Assembly: GCA_035771175.1 (NCBI GenBank)
Contig: CM069612.1
Location: 23,852,987 to 23,916,986, forward strand
Source: Paratinospora sagittata
Lineage: Eukaryota > Streptophyta > Magnoliopsida > Ranunculales > Menispermaceae
Direction: 5' to 3'
Length of the DNA stretch: 64,000 nt
Numbering within the stretch: the first letter of the stretch is position 1; every line of letters starts with the position of its first letter. The position numbers were made by a program, and so were the translations under genes. The notes below the pieces were generated by a model. The model was not told the origin of the DNA. It searched no databases and saw nothing but the letters and a program-made list of their open reading frames with translations. This document shows, piece after piece, positions 37,497 through 48,340 of the stretch.

Positions 37497-38172
37497 CTGC
37501 ATTATTGCGTATAATGTTTATACTTGTCATACTTATGTCTGTATATTTGGAGTTCATGTATTACACTATTGCTATGGCAAATTAGTAGTCAATCTGGCTC
37601 AACCACACTCAGTATTGTCCTCAGTAACTTTAAACAGTGAACGAGAGGCAGCGTGCTACTCTAGACGATTGGTATATAAGTAGACCTCGTGTCTCACCTC
37701 TTAACTGGAGACTGATCTGGTTGGTCTTATCTGAAAGCTATCAGCTTACACAAGTAATAATGAATGTCCTAACCTTGTACGTGGTGATACCGACCCTGAT
37801 AAGGATCACCAGGCGTTGCCAAATCCTGTCTAATATTAAGTAAAGACCGAATCAGTTCATGCATTGGCATCATACATAAGCACCACCTAGGGACGTATGT
37901 GGTTTATGATTCATAGAATAGTTAGAAGCAATGCTCACTATTCATTATATTTATCTAGAGAGGGACGTATAATGAGAACTCGACTACTCTTGGGGAGGGA
38001 CATCTGTACGTGAATCCAGAGCGTCATTCCTGAGAAGGGACGTACAATGAGAACCCGGCTACTCCTAGGGAGGGACATTTGTACGTGAACTCAGGCGATA
38101 TACAATCATGAAACCAATACGAGACGGTGTCATGCATACATACATGTTGGATTGATTATGATGCTCTGATGT
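37497..38172 (+). repeat. Truncated 5' LTR of the chromovirus
   Basis: Corresponds to about 46117-46676 of the 3' LTR. Both ends are missing: the left is lost at the LTR-like block ending at 37496, and the right stops after GATGCTCTGATGTG. It carries two copies of a segment of about 78 bp (AGAGGGACGTATAATGAGAAC at 37966, AGAAGGGACGTACAATGAGA at 38032) where the 3' LTR has one. Confidence 0.85.
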
Positions 38173-39139
38173 GTTCGAAATGAAGGTTATGACTATGAGG
38201 AGTATCGACAATAGAGATCTCCGCCTCTGTTCAATCCTTCACGAAAAACTCACAATACTGGGGTGGTTGAACATAACAAAAGTTGAGGGTTACGTCTCTT
38301 TCAACTTGGTGAAGTCCTTCTACGAAGCCATGAATTGCGTGGGACTTCAAGAAGATGGGATCAGCCCTGTCTTGGAGACAACGGTCAGGGGAACAAAGAT
38401 TTCTATCAACGTCGAAATTATTTCGCAACTTATGGAGATCTCGATAGGATATAAAATCATTGATCCACACGAACCCCAGACAGTTGCAGAAATCGCGGAG
38501 TCCAAAGAACAGTTGTTCAATTCCCTCGCCAAAAAACCGTACATCCAATTGACGTATGCCCACCTCCCAAACAATCTCCTTAAACCACCTCTTGCCGGCC
38601 TTGGAAAGATCGTATTCGGCAACATCTTGCCGGAAAAGGTGACTAGAGGTGCTATGTCTAGGGCTCAACTTCTTATGCTATACTGCATAGAGAAGAAAAT
38701 TAAGGTATCCCTACCTCACATCATCATCCAGCAAATGTTGCGGGTGATTCAAAACCCTTCGAGAAAGGAACTCCTTGGCTACGGAGTCTTGATCATGAGG
38801 ATGTTATACGAGGCAAACGTCAACACTTTTGATAAGTTTTCGAAGCAGATCACTAAGGCGGTTACAACATCCTCTATCTTCAAGACGTTTGTCACAAGTG
38901 GAGGGGTGACTGACGAGGAAGTATTCGGCGCGACTTTAGGAGAAAATGGCGAAAGAATTAGAGACAAAAATGGACGTTGTCAACGAAAAAGTCGGTGCAA
39001 GATTCTTGTTAGGGAGGCACCAAATAATGAGCCAAACCAGAACCCTACGGCAAACCCAGCCCCGAATAATGGTCAAACCAATCATCTATTCTCCGAGGAA
39101 GATTTCTTTGCCAACCTAAATCAACCTCAACCAAATTAG
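38171..39139 (+). CDS. Transposon-associated protein, putative plant transposon domain type
   Basis: An open frame of 322 residues, the longest intact frame in the retroelement part of this strand. Residues of about 25-225 resemble the plant transposon protein domain common in retroelement ORFs: VKSFYEAMNCVG, ETTVRGTKISINVEIISQLM, then GNILPEKVTRGAMSRAQLLM and a predicted helical stretch. The C-terminus is Asn/Pro/Gln-rich. No catalytic motif is visible and its function is unknown. It lies between the 5' LTR and gag, where such an ORF is not expected, and starts at the LTR breakpoint. The first Met may not be the true start, because the upstream part was cut at the junction. Related but broken frames continue to 39696. 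Confidence 0.55.
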   Translation: MFEMKVMTMRSIDNRDLRLCSILHEKLTILGWLNITKVEGYVSFNLVKSFYEAMNCVGLQEDGISPVLETTVRGTKISINVEIISQLMEISIGYKIIDPHEPQTVAEIAESKEQLFNSLAKKPYIQLTYAHLPNNLLKPPLAGLGKIVFGNILPEKVTRGAMSRAQLLMLYCIEKKIKVSLPHIIIQQMLRVIQNPSRKELLGYGVLIMRMLYEANVNTFDKFSKQITKAVTTSSIFKTFVTSGGVTDEEVFGATLGENGERIRDKNGRCQRKSRCKILVREAPNNEPNQNPTANPAPNNGQTNHLFSEEDFFANLNQPQPN

Positions 39140-40483
39140 GATGGACAATGAGTTCCAACAAATCCACCTTCTTGGAACATACCAACTTAAGGCAATACTA
39201 CGTACCAAAGGTTTCCAACTCCTGAGGCATCGTATTGACCAGTTCCACAAGTTCTTGTGAACCAACTGCAACAGAATTGTGCGGCACCAAATTTCAAAAG
39301 ACATGATATCTCAATGAGTTCATTGTTTCAAGACTTTTCGACTCAAGCATATCCAAATGCCCTTGGGGTCACAATTAGGGAATCCCCATACAATCAAAAC
39401 AACTACCCTCCACCTATTAGTCAACTATACGGCCAATACTTTCCACCAATGCTACGGCCTACCCTCCACCTATGGGACAGTTGACCTATCAACCATCGAT
39501 GAGGCAATCGACTAACCCATTCGAGCAGTTAAATGTGATTGTATCTAGTATTGCTCGGATGGAGGAGACTCAAAATGCTTTGTTAACATGTCTGCAAAAC
39601 GTCAAAGAGCAGCAAGCAACTGCTCAACTTTCTTCTAGTAGTCTTTTTGTACCTAGCAGGAGGTCTAAAAGGAGCGAAAGTAGGCAGGAAAATTAGGAAT
39701 GATCACTGGCATTGTAAAATTTATTTTATATATGAATGAAAATGTTTTGTTTAAGACTATCTTTAGTGGGCCGACTTACAACCATTCTTTCTTTTGTATC
39801 ACTAACTTTGGAGTTGTATGGGACACAACAAAATTGGAGGATACTGAATAAAATGTGAAAGTAAGAAAACCCACGACCTTGTGTGAAAAGAAACATTTGG
39901 GAAAAGTTGCATTACTAACATTATCACTAAGTTTACACGGTATAGGACGAGTAAACTTAGACGATACTATTAGTGAACTTCTCTTTAGCCGATGTTTTAT
40001 AAAGACCGTGTTCATACAACTTAACTTGGTTGAGACCCTTATTACCAAATTCATGTGGTATGGGATACACGAATTTGGATAATAGTCGAAAAGACTAAGC
40101 GAAAGAGTTTGAATACATAAGATTGCGATAGAATGTTAGATCATGATATTTACCGAAGAACATCTTAGAATTTTTATGACTCGTATGGATTTTCAATGAA
40201 ATATATATGTATGTTCACAAAAACTAGAACCAAAACATTTGAAATACTTGCAAAGTTTTATACTTATTATATAAACATTCTAACCTTGTTTTACACCATG
40301 CCCAAACATACGAGGCACATAAGATTCTTTGATTCCTCAACAAAAACCTTACACTATACTTACAAAGATAGGTGGTTTTTATATTGCAGTACTCACGAAC
40401 TTGTTGCTGAGAATATCATAACATTATACTTGGCTACAGTTCCTAAATCATGGTTTTATTTTCTCCTTGCCAGTGAGAAAATG
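39140..40483 (+). other. Remainder of the foreign block between ORF and gag
   Basis: Holds a Gln/Ser-rich open frame (39472-39696, MGQLTYQPSMRQSTNPFEQL), probably a frame-shifted tail of the ORF upstream. The rest to 40483 has short frames and nothing I recognise. The right boundary with the chromovirus is unclear. Confidence 0.4.
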
Positions 40484-41750
40484 CAAACCAGGAAGAGATG
40501 AAGGTCACGTACTGTTGGTCCAGCATGGGAGGCACCTCCTGAGATTTAGAACCAGGAACCGCTGCCTCCGACGATAGCACTGGCCACACCAGACATTGCC
40601 ACTACGTCTAGGCAGGCAGTGCCACCCCAGCCCACATACTTTGCCATGCCTTCGAGTATGGAAATATTTTTAGCCAGATTTATCGAGGCGATGAAAGTAA
40701 CTGTTCAGACGATCGTTCATGAGACCGCGGCCAATCAAGTTGTCACTGTTCAGGCACCTGTTAGATCTGGGTCGGAGACTTAAACCGACTAGATTACGAA
40801 GTACAAGAGGCTACAACCTCTTACTTTTGCTGGCATCATTGATGCGGAGGAGGCGCAAAAATGGCTGGATGAGTCGAAGAAGGCTCTCGATGCAACGGGG
40901 GTCGATGAGGCTCGAAAGATTCCACTTGCGTCCTACCAACTTATTGGTGGAGCAAATACATGATGGATAATAGTGAAGGAGGACCCAAGGGTCAACACCA
41001 TGGACATGACTTGGCAGCATTTCGAGTCATTGTTTATTGATGAGTACTTCCCCGACACTGTGAAGAGGCAGAAGCCCCAGGAGTTCGCCAAGCTATACTA
41101 AGGCGGCATGGCAGTCAGGATGTATGCTGTCAAGTTTAAAGAATTATAGGTTTACTCCCTCTCCACCATCTCAACGGAGCAAGATGAGACCGAGAAATTC
41201 TACAATGGCCTTCAAGCCTTGTCAATCTTGGATCCCAAGATTTACAAGGAGGTCGTTAACAAGGCCATGAACTTTGAGCAGGAAAAGATTGTGCAGGAGC
41301 AGAGACTAAATAGGGGAAAATGGCCAGTAACGTTTTCCCAACAAGGCAACAAGAAGAAGTCCTACTATAATCAAAACCCATCCCTCCCAGCCCCTGTTCA
41401 GAAGAATGAGGCCACGGCACCTGCAGCTGAACCGTCTAACCCTGGCCATAAGGATTTTCGCAATCATGGCCGAGAAGGCCGTAATGGAAGAGGTGGTCGT
41501 CGAAACGACAATGGCAGGGGTGGTGGTCAGCACCACAATCAGCATGGCCAACAGAACCATCAATAGCAGAGGCTTACGTATTGCAATTGCGGCCAGCAGG
41601 GCCATGTAAGAAATGCCAGTCCGCACCTTCAGGAACTTGTTCCCGTTGTTCTAGTCCAACAAGCCCCACCTGCTGCTAATGCCCAACCCAGGCAGAACCA
41701 GCAGAACCAAGGGCAACGGAACCAGGGCAGAGCATTTTCTATCGCTTAAC
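40484..41750 (+). pseudogene. Chromovirus gag remnant
   Basis: From MQTRKR at 40484 the frame is quickly interrupted by stops but remains readable: PLTFAGIIDAEEAQKWLDES (about 40825), MDMTWQHFESLFIDEYFPD (about 41001) and FYNGLQALSILDPKIYKEVV (about 41200). These form the retrotransposon gag core. A Gly/Arg/Asn/Gln-rich stretch (41440-41566) precedes a damaged zinc knuckle, CNCGQQGHVRNAS, which has lost its last Cys. At least five in-frame stops are present. Confidence 0.85.
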
Positions 41751-44700
41751 AACCCCTGCCAGACAACAATGTAGTCGAAGGTACATTTTCCTTGTTCAAT
41801 ACAATGGTGCATATCTTGTTCAATTCGGGTGCTACGCATTCTTTTATATCGTCTGCATTGGTAAGACATTTAGGGTGCATCCTGAACCCATAGACATCAC
41901 AATCCATGTCACATCACCTTTAAGATCTGGTACTGACGTGAATTTGCAGTGTTCTCGATGTGAGCTTCGAATGTCAGAACAGATAACATATGCAGATCTT
42001 TTTGTGATGGACATTGAAGACTTCGACATCATCCTCGGCATGGATTGGCCCGCACCACTTAATGCAAAAATCGATTGTATGAAGAAGCAAGTTCAATTAA
42101 CCTTGCCCATGGGGGAGTTTGTCAAGATTCAGGAAACGAGGAAATGGATACACAACTCGACTGTTGCACTTCTCAAAGCATAGCTTCGAGCTCTATCCCT
42201 TGGTGATGAAAATGAATCACCAGCACTATACCCTCTCAAAGTACACTATGTCCTGGTAATATCTGAATTCCCAACAGTTTTTCTAAATGACCTTCATGAT
42301 CTACCTCCGGTTAGGGAATTCGATTTTGAGATCAATCTCATACCTGGGAATGGGCCTATCTCAATTCCACCATACAGAATGTCCAATGTCGATCTGGTCG
42401 AATTGGACAAACAATTGAAGGAATTGAAGAGTAATGGCTTCATCAGGAAAAGTTCATCACCCTGGGGAGCTCAAGTTCTGTTTGTTCGCAAAAAGGATGG
42501 TTCGTTATGACTTTGCATCGATTATCGCAAGTTGAATAACGTCACCATTAAGAATAGATACTCGTTGCCCAGGATCGATGACTTGTTCGACCAACTTAGA
42601 GATGCCAAATACTTCTCTAAGATTGATTTACGATCCGTTATCATCAATTCCGGATCCGAGAGTCGGACATTACCAAGACGACATTCAGAACTCGGTACGG
42701 TCATGTCGTTCGGTCTAACAAATGCACCTGCTACGTTCATGGATTTGATGAACCGCATCCTTAGGTTATACTTAGACCGATTTGTGGTGGTTTTTGTGGA
42801 CGATATCTTGATATATTCCTCAACCGAGGAAGACCACAAAATACATCTATGGATAGTCCTCTAGACCTTGAGAAGCCACCAGTTGTATGCAAAGTTGAGT
42901 AGGTGCGAATTTTGGGCGAAGAGAGTTCAATTCCTAGGCCATGTGGTTTCAGGCAATGGCATTAAGGTGGATCCTTCTAAGGTTGAAGCGGTTTTAAACT
43001 GGAAGCAGCCTACCACTGTTACTCAGATTAGGAGTTTTCTTGGTTTGGCTGGCTATTATAAACGCTTCTTCAAGGACTTCTCAAAGATTGCTGAACCTAT
43101 GACAAAGCTCACTCGGAAAGACGTGTGATTCATCTGGAATCCCACTTGTGAAACATCATTTCAGGAATTGAAGAAGCGCCTCACGACAGCACCAGTACTA
43201 ATCACTCCAAAAAATGCACTTAGATTTTCACTAAACACTAACGCCTCTGTCCAAGGCTTAGGTGTCGTACTAATGCAAGAAGGCCAAGTTGTTGCATATG
43301 CTTCGAGGCAACTAAAGATTCATGAGGGTAATTACCCAACGCATGACTTGGAACTTGCAACTGTTGTATTCGCACTGAAGTTATGGCGTCATTACCTATA
43401 CGGTGAACGGTTTGAGGTCTTCTCGGATCACTAGAGTCTTAAGTACATCTACACCCAGAAAGACCTAAACCTCATCCAAAAACGATGGTTGGAGTTCTTG
43501 CAAGATTATGACTTTCAACTTCAGTACCATCCCGGTAAGGCCAATGTTGTGGCTGATGCCCTGAGTAGAAAATCTTATGTTGTTTGCACTCTTAACTTCG
43601 AAATGGGGAATTTGGCTACAGAGATGGAGAATTTTAACCTACAACTGATCGAGGAGGGAGCAAGATCATGACTCTCTCAATTATCAGCAAACTCTGAGCT
43701 GGTTCAAAAGATTTCAGCAGCTCAAGCCAACGACCCTATGTTAATGGAGAAACAAGAACTTCTACTCAGCAGACAAGACCTTCCTCACTGGTCGGTCTCT
43801 GAAGACGGAGCTGTTTTCTATAAAAAAACGTATCTGTCTACCGAACGATCTAGAGGTCCGGAAAGAAGTGCTCTCTGAGATGCACTGTTCGAGGTTCGCT
43901 ATGCATCCTTGGGGTGACAAGATGTACAAGGATGTCAAGCGACAATTCTGGTTTTCTGAAATGAATAAGGCGATTGCACACTTTGTTGCACGATTTCTCG
44001 TTTGCTAGCAAGTTAAGGCAGAACGTAGACTTCCCTCTGGACTTCTCCAACCTTTACCTATTGGAGAATAGAAGTGGGAGAACATCGCAATGAATTTTGT
44101 TACGGCCTTGCCTCGACATAATAAAGGGCAAGATGCTATCTGGGTTATCATTGACAGACTTACAAAGTCTGGACACTTTTTGCCAATAAAGTTCAAGGAT
44201 AACCCCGCCAAGCTTGTCGAACTGTATGAAAGAGATATCGTACACCTCCATGGCATACCACTCACGATCGTCTTTGATAGTGACCCTCGATTCACATCAA
44301 AGTTTTGGCAAAGCTTCCAGTGTATAATGGGCTCTAGGATCACCATGAGCACAGACTTTCACCCTTAGACTGATGGGCAGTCAGAGCGTCTTATCCAAAT
44401 CTTGGAAGACATGTTACGGTGCTGCATTTTGGACTTTCATGACGGATGGGCAAAGCACTTACATTTAGCTGAGTTTGCATACAACAATAGCTACCAAACT
44501 AGTATCGGCATGGCACCATACGAGGCCCTCTATGGTCGCCCTTGCAAATCTCTGATATGCTGGTAAGATATGGCAGATCGACCGCAGTTGGGGCCTGAAC
44601 TAGTTCAAGAGAATTCTGAGAAGATCACACTAGTAAAGAAGCGACTTCGTGTTGCACAAAGTCGACAAAAGAGCTATGCTGAAAAGTGGATGAAGCGTCT

Positions 44701-45141
44701 AGAATTTGATAAGGGAGACTTGGTTTTTCTAAAAGTTCAGCCTACAAGAAGTGTCAAATGCCTTGGGATCAAAGGAAATCTCTCCCCACGGTATATCGGT
44801 CCATTTTAGATCATTGAACTTATTGACAAACTTGCTTATCGTCTGTCCCTTCCATTGTCCATGTCTAAGGTTCATGATGTTTTTCACGTATCCATGCTTC
44901 GAAAGTATCATCCTGATCCTTCGCATATCATTCCTCTGGTCGAGGTTCGAGTTGAGAAAGGAAATAGGTATTAGGAGATAGCGATACAGATTCTGGATAG
45001 AAAAACTCAACAACTAAGGCGACGTAGCATACCATTTGTGAAGGTGCTCTGGGACCACCACGGAGTAGAGAAAGCAACATGGGAACTAGAAGCAAAAATT
45101 AAACAAAAATACCCTGAATTGTTTTCTAGTAATAATTGATG
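41751..45141 (+). pseudogene. Chromovirus pol remnant (protease, RT, RNase H, integrase, chromodomain-like end)
   Basis: The protease active site reads FNSGATHSFI near 41820, with the catalytic Asp changed to Asn. Reverse transcriptase, about 42310-43130: SSPWGAQVLFVRKKDGS, a stop, [11 protein letters not shown], catalytic [10 protein letters not shown] (about 42800), [11 protein letters not shown]. RNase H, to about 43560: [32 protein letters not shown]. The integrase is heavily shifted: MNFVTALPRHNKGQDAIWVI at 44090, then frame breaks. The end, from about 44780, reads LSPRYIGPF, a stop, KVHDVFHVSMLRKYHP and TWELEAKIKQKYPELFS, as in Tekay/Del chromoviruses. It is inactive. Confidence 0.88.
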
Positions 45142-45298
45142 ATGTGATACATTATACTATTTCACTTATCAATAAAATGATGGAACTTAGTTTACAAATA
45201 TCTTAATACATCGTTTCACTTAAATAACTATGCAGATGTTTGAAAATAATGTCGATGGATGTAGTGATGCACACACGCAATGGCCTCTTTGACAACCT

Positions 45299-45751
45299 GT
45301 GGCGACTCTTCCAAGATCTGAGTCAAGTCACAACTATCTTGCATCACCAACTCCATCGCTCCACAGACAGCGATTCTTATCGCCAGAGCGTGCATGGATT
45401 TTTAGTAACAATTTTGCCCAAAACAATCTCGTGCACTCATCTTGGCAGGATCTTCTACCAAAAATGTCAGGCGGCCAGATTCGAGCAACAGCACGAAAAA
45501 ACATCCCACCGCTCAACCTACATCCCCTTAAACGATGCAACCAGCAGAGCCCTACACCACCATCTGTTAAGCAAAGGTCGAAACCTTCTGAGGATGACTC
45601 CGACTCAATTTGTTCTCCATGGTTTCATGATGTTGTCGATTCCACCGGCCACAGTGCTATTCAGGGACCTTACAAGCACTACCCTGAACTAGCAAACGAT
45701 GACGACGGTGGTGAATCTCACGCTGATAGCTATCATGACTACTTGGACTGA
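45299..45751 (+). CDS. Open frame between chromodomain end and 3' LTR, unknown
   Basis: A 150-residue frame (MATLPRSESSHNYLASPTPS) rich in Ser, Pro, His and Asp. A second 150-residue frame (45240-45692) overlaps it. It lies after pol and ends 21 bases before the polypurine tract at 45773. I recognise neither frame. The surroundings are less AT-rich than most of the window, which lengthens chance frames, so this may be an element 3' untranslated region rather than a gene. Confidence 0.25.
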   Translation: MATLPRSESSHNYLASPTPSLHRQRFLSPERAWIFSNNFAQNNLVHSSWQDLLPKMSGGQIRATARKNIPPLNLHPLKRCNQQSPTPPSVKQRSKPSEDDSDSICSPWFHDVVDSTGHSAIQGPYKHYPELANDDDGGESHADSYHDYLD

Positions 45752-45772
45752 TTTCGAGTGAGAAATCATTTT

Positions 45773-45780
45773 AAGGGGGG
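45773..45780 (+). other. Polypurine tract
   Basis: AAGGGGGG lies five bases before the 3' LTR, the usual site for plus-strand priming. Confidence 0.8.
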
Positions 45781-45785
45781 TAGAG

Positions 45786-47005
45786 TGTAATACCCTAGGT
45801 TTGCACAAAAAAAAAAATTGAACTTCGAGCACCCTTTTCTTTTCCTATTTAAGGAACCCCCCCTCCTCATTTCACACACCAAAATCACTTCTCCTGGTGA
45901 TTTTTTTTCTCTTTCTCACTCATTTTGAGTTTTTGTCTTCTCTTTTGAGACTCTTTTTCCGAAACTCTCTGTGCGGTGCAACGCGGTTCTGCTCAGGGGA
46001 AGGCGTCAGTTCTCGAAGGAATTTTTATCTGAAGGTGGAAAACAAAACATAGGTTTGCGTGTATTATAACTTTTATTAAAGTTTACATTCATTTATCATT
46101 ATGTCTACTATTCACTTACCTTGCATTATTGTGTATAATGTTTATACTTGTCATACTTATGCATGTATATTTAGAGTTCATGTATTACACTGTTGCTATG
46201 ACGGATTAGTGGTCAATCTGGCTCAACCAGACTCAGTCTTGTCCTCAGTAACTTTAAATACTGAACGGGAAGCAGCGTGCTGCTCTAGAGGATTGGTATT
46301 TAAATAGACCTCGTGTCTCCCCTCTCAACTGGAGACTGATCTGGTTGGTCTTATTTGAAAGTTATCAGCTTATACAAGTAATACTGAATGTCCTAACCTT
46401 GCACCTGGTGATACCGACCCTGATAAGGATCACCAGACGTTGCCAAATCTTGTCTAATGTTAAGTAAAGACTGGACCAGTTCATGCATTGGCATCATACA
46501 TAAGCACCACCTAGGGACGTATGTGGTTTATGATTTATAGAATAGTTAGAAGCAATGCCCACTATTCATTATATTTCTCTGGAGAGGGACGTACAATGAA
46601 AACCCGGCTACTCCTGGACAGGGACATCTGTACGTGAACTCAGGCGATGTACAATCATGATGCTCTGATGTGTATTTATGATATTTGATTATGAGTTTTG
46701 CTTTATTAATTGTTATATTTAAAAACTATTTTACCCACTGAGCGTGTAGCTCACCCTGTTGTTATCCAATTTTTCACAGGAGATTAGGGTGGATTGGGTG
46801 CAGGTTTTTGGTCCCACATTTTTTGTACCCTTTGTATTATTCATTGGGGATTTTGGGAGGATGTTCCCTTAACTATTTGATGTACAAATATATTCTGAAA
46901 TTAATGAAATCAAACTTGTACTTAATCGTGTTTCCGCGCACTCGGTTATTGTTATAATGCATTCGCGCCCCGTCGGTTTATGCGTGTCTGGGCCAGGGTG
47001 TGACA
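45786..47005 (+). repeat. Chromovirus 3' LTR
   Basis: Begins TGTAATACCCTAGG and ends CAGGGTGTGACA; 1220 bp. The 46117-46676 part matches the 5' LTR remnant. Possible polyadenylation and promoter signals were not assigned. Open frames inside, such as 46101-46307, are mirrored in the 5' LTR and are not genes. Confidence 0.9.
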
Positions 47006-47245
47006 ATATGTATGTATATAAGGTAATTTTAACTTTTTTAATGCATATTTAAAAAACTTAAAAATTATCTTTACTATATAAAGATGATTATATAATTTTT
47101 TAATGAGAATGTTTATATAATAAAAGAATCATAGAAATTAAAAATAAATATTAATAGTTTTAATTTTAGAATCGGTTCGATTCGGTTTAGATCAGTTTTT
47201 AAAGTCTCAAATCGTAATCCGAACCAAATTTATCGGTTTATACTA
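47006..47245. other. AT-rich sequence between the 3' LTR and the composite repeats
   Basis: No gene. GGTTCGATTCGGTTTAGATC near 47173 recalls hAT subterminal sequence, but no ends were found. Confidence 0.35.
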
Positions 47246-47540
47246 TCACACCCCAGTACACAGCACACCGCAGTGTCTAGTACACCCGGGATCATTGGCT
47301 CAGTGGTTACTCAGAGTTCGGATTTAAACGATATAAGGTCGTGAGTTCGAATCTAGGGGAGACCCTGCACTATTCATCAGTGAATAGAGTGGACAAATGA
47401 TCCCGGGTGTACTAGACACTGCGGTGTGCTGTGTAATGGGGTGTGACAATATTATGTGGTATATAACGGCTGGGGTACGCTCGGTATGAGGTACCCATCA
47501 CATCCTGGGGGTACTAGACACTGCGGTGTGCTGTGTACTG
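47246..47540 (+). repeat. tRNA-like composite repeat, copy B, with inverted-repeat arms
   Basis: A-box-like TGGCTCAGTGG at 47296-47306 and B-box-like GAGTTCGAATC at 47343-47353. The tRNA-like core lies between two arms of about 51 bp, 47246-47296 and 47396-47446, that are reverse complements with about one mismatch. Past the right arm the sequence continues ATATTATGTGGTATATAACG to a second direct copy of the arm module ending near 47540. Confidence 0.75.
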
Positions 47541-47828
47541 TGTACTGTATTATACACTGTACATACCTATATACAGTATATAATACACTGTCAGCCTCAA
47601 CGAACTTTCACAATAATTACCAAAATTTTCTGAAATTTTGGCAGCATCTCAATTCACATTTTTTTTTTTTGATATATCACAAATCAAATCCAATATAGAT
47701 AGATCCATTCATTCACACATCAAATTCTCATTTCATCATCAAATATATTAAGCTATATATATGCCCACACATCCCATCTAGATGATACTACAAATATAAG
47801 ATGTGTGATAATTATATATATAACGGTT
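47541..47828 (-). repeat. Fragment of the TGTAACACCCCG-family LTR
   Basis: Matches about 30040-30420 of the long solo LTR: CACTGTCAGCCTCAACG, then TTTCACAATAATTACCAAAA, then CCCACACATCCCATCTAGATG. It lies between composite copies B and C2, with no target duplication seen. Confidence 0.65.
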
Positions 47829-48090
47829 GGCCTTTTTGTCACACCTCGGTACACAGCACACCGCAGTGTCTAGTACCCCCGGGATATGATGGGTACCTCA
47901 TACCGAGCATACCCCAGTCGTTATATACCACATAATATTGTCACATCCCAGTACATAGCCCACCGCAGTGTCTAGTACCCCTGGATCATTTGTCCATACT
48001 ATTCACTCATGAATAGTGGAGGGCCTCCCCAGATTTGAACTCACAACCTCATAAGGTTTGATTTCGCAATCTGAGTAACCAATGAGTACA
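47829..48090 (-). repeat. tRNA-like composite repeat, copy C2
   Basis: Minus-strand order as in copy A: A-box-like region at 48088-48071, B-box-like at 48046-48033, then two copies of the module and an end reading AGGTGTGACAAAAAGGCC. The same end recurs in copy C1. Confidence 0.65.
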
Positions 48091-48340
48091 TAAGGCCTTT
48101 TTGTCACACCTGGGTTGTACAAGGTGCCCCCTACCCAGGGTGATGAGTACCCCATACCGAGCGTACACCAGCCATTACATACCACATAATATTGTTATAC
48201 CTCAATACACAGCCCGCACACAACGTCTAGTATCCCTCAAGTTTTTTGTCCACAAAGGGGGCCTCCTCCAAGTCGAACTCGCAACCTCCTCTTAAGGAGT
48301 TAGAATTCGCACTTGGAGTAACCACTGAGCCAATGGTGAG
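48091..48340 (-). repeat. tRNA-like composite repeat, copy C1
   Basis: Head-to-tail with copy C2. A-box-like TGGCTCAGTGG at about 48334-48324, B-box-like GAGTTCGACTT at about 48281-48271, a diverged first module (ACTAGACGTTGTGTGCGGGC), and the same GTGTGACAAAAAGGCC end. It is more diverged than the other copies. Confidence 0.6.

Larger units (their letters stand above)
37497..47005 (+). mobile_element. Ty3/gypsy chromovirus element, rearranged
   Basis: 5' LTR remnant (37497-38172), a foreign block (38173 to about 40480), gag, protease, reverse transcriptase, RNase H, integrase with a chromodomain-like end, polypurine tract and a full 3' LTR (45786-47005). The C-terminal KVHDVFHVSMLRKYHPDPSH and the following WELEAKIKQKYPELF are typical of the Tekay/Del group. 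Many stops show it is dead. Target duplications could not be matched because the left end is destroyed. Confidence 0.88.

Noticed and set aside
38231..38668. 145-residue minus-strand open frame
   Set aside because: Antisense to the 322-residue plus-strand ORF, which has recognisable domain features.
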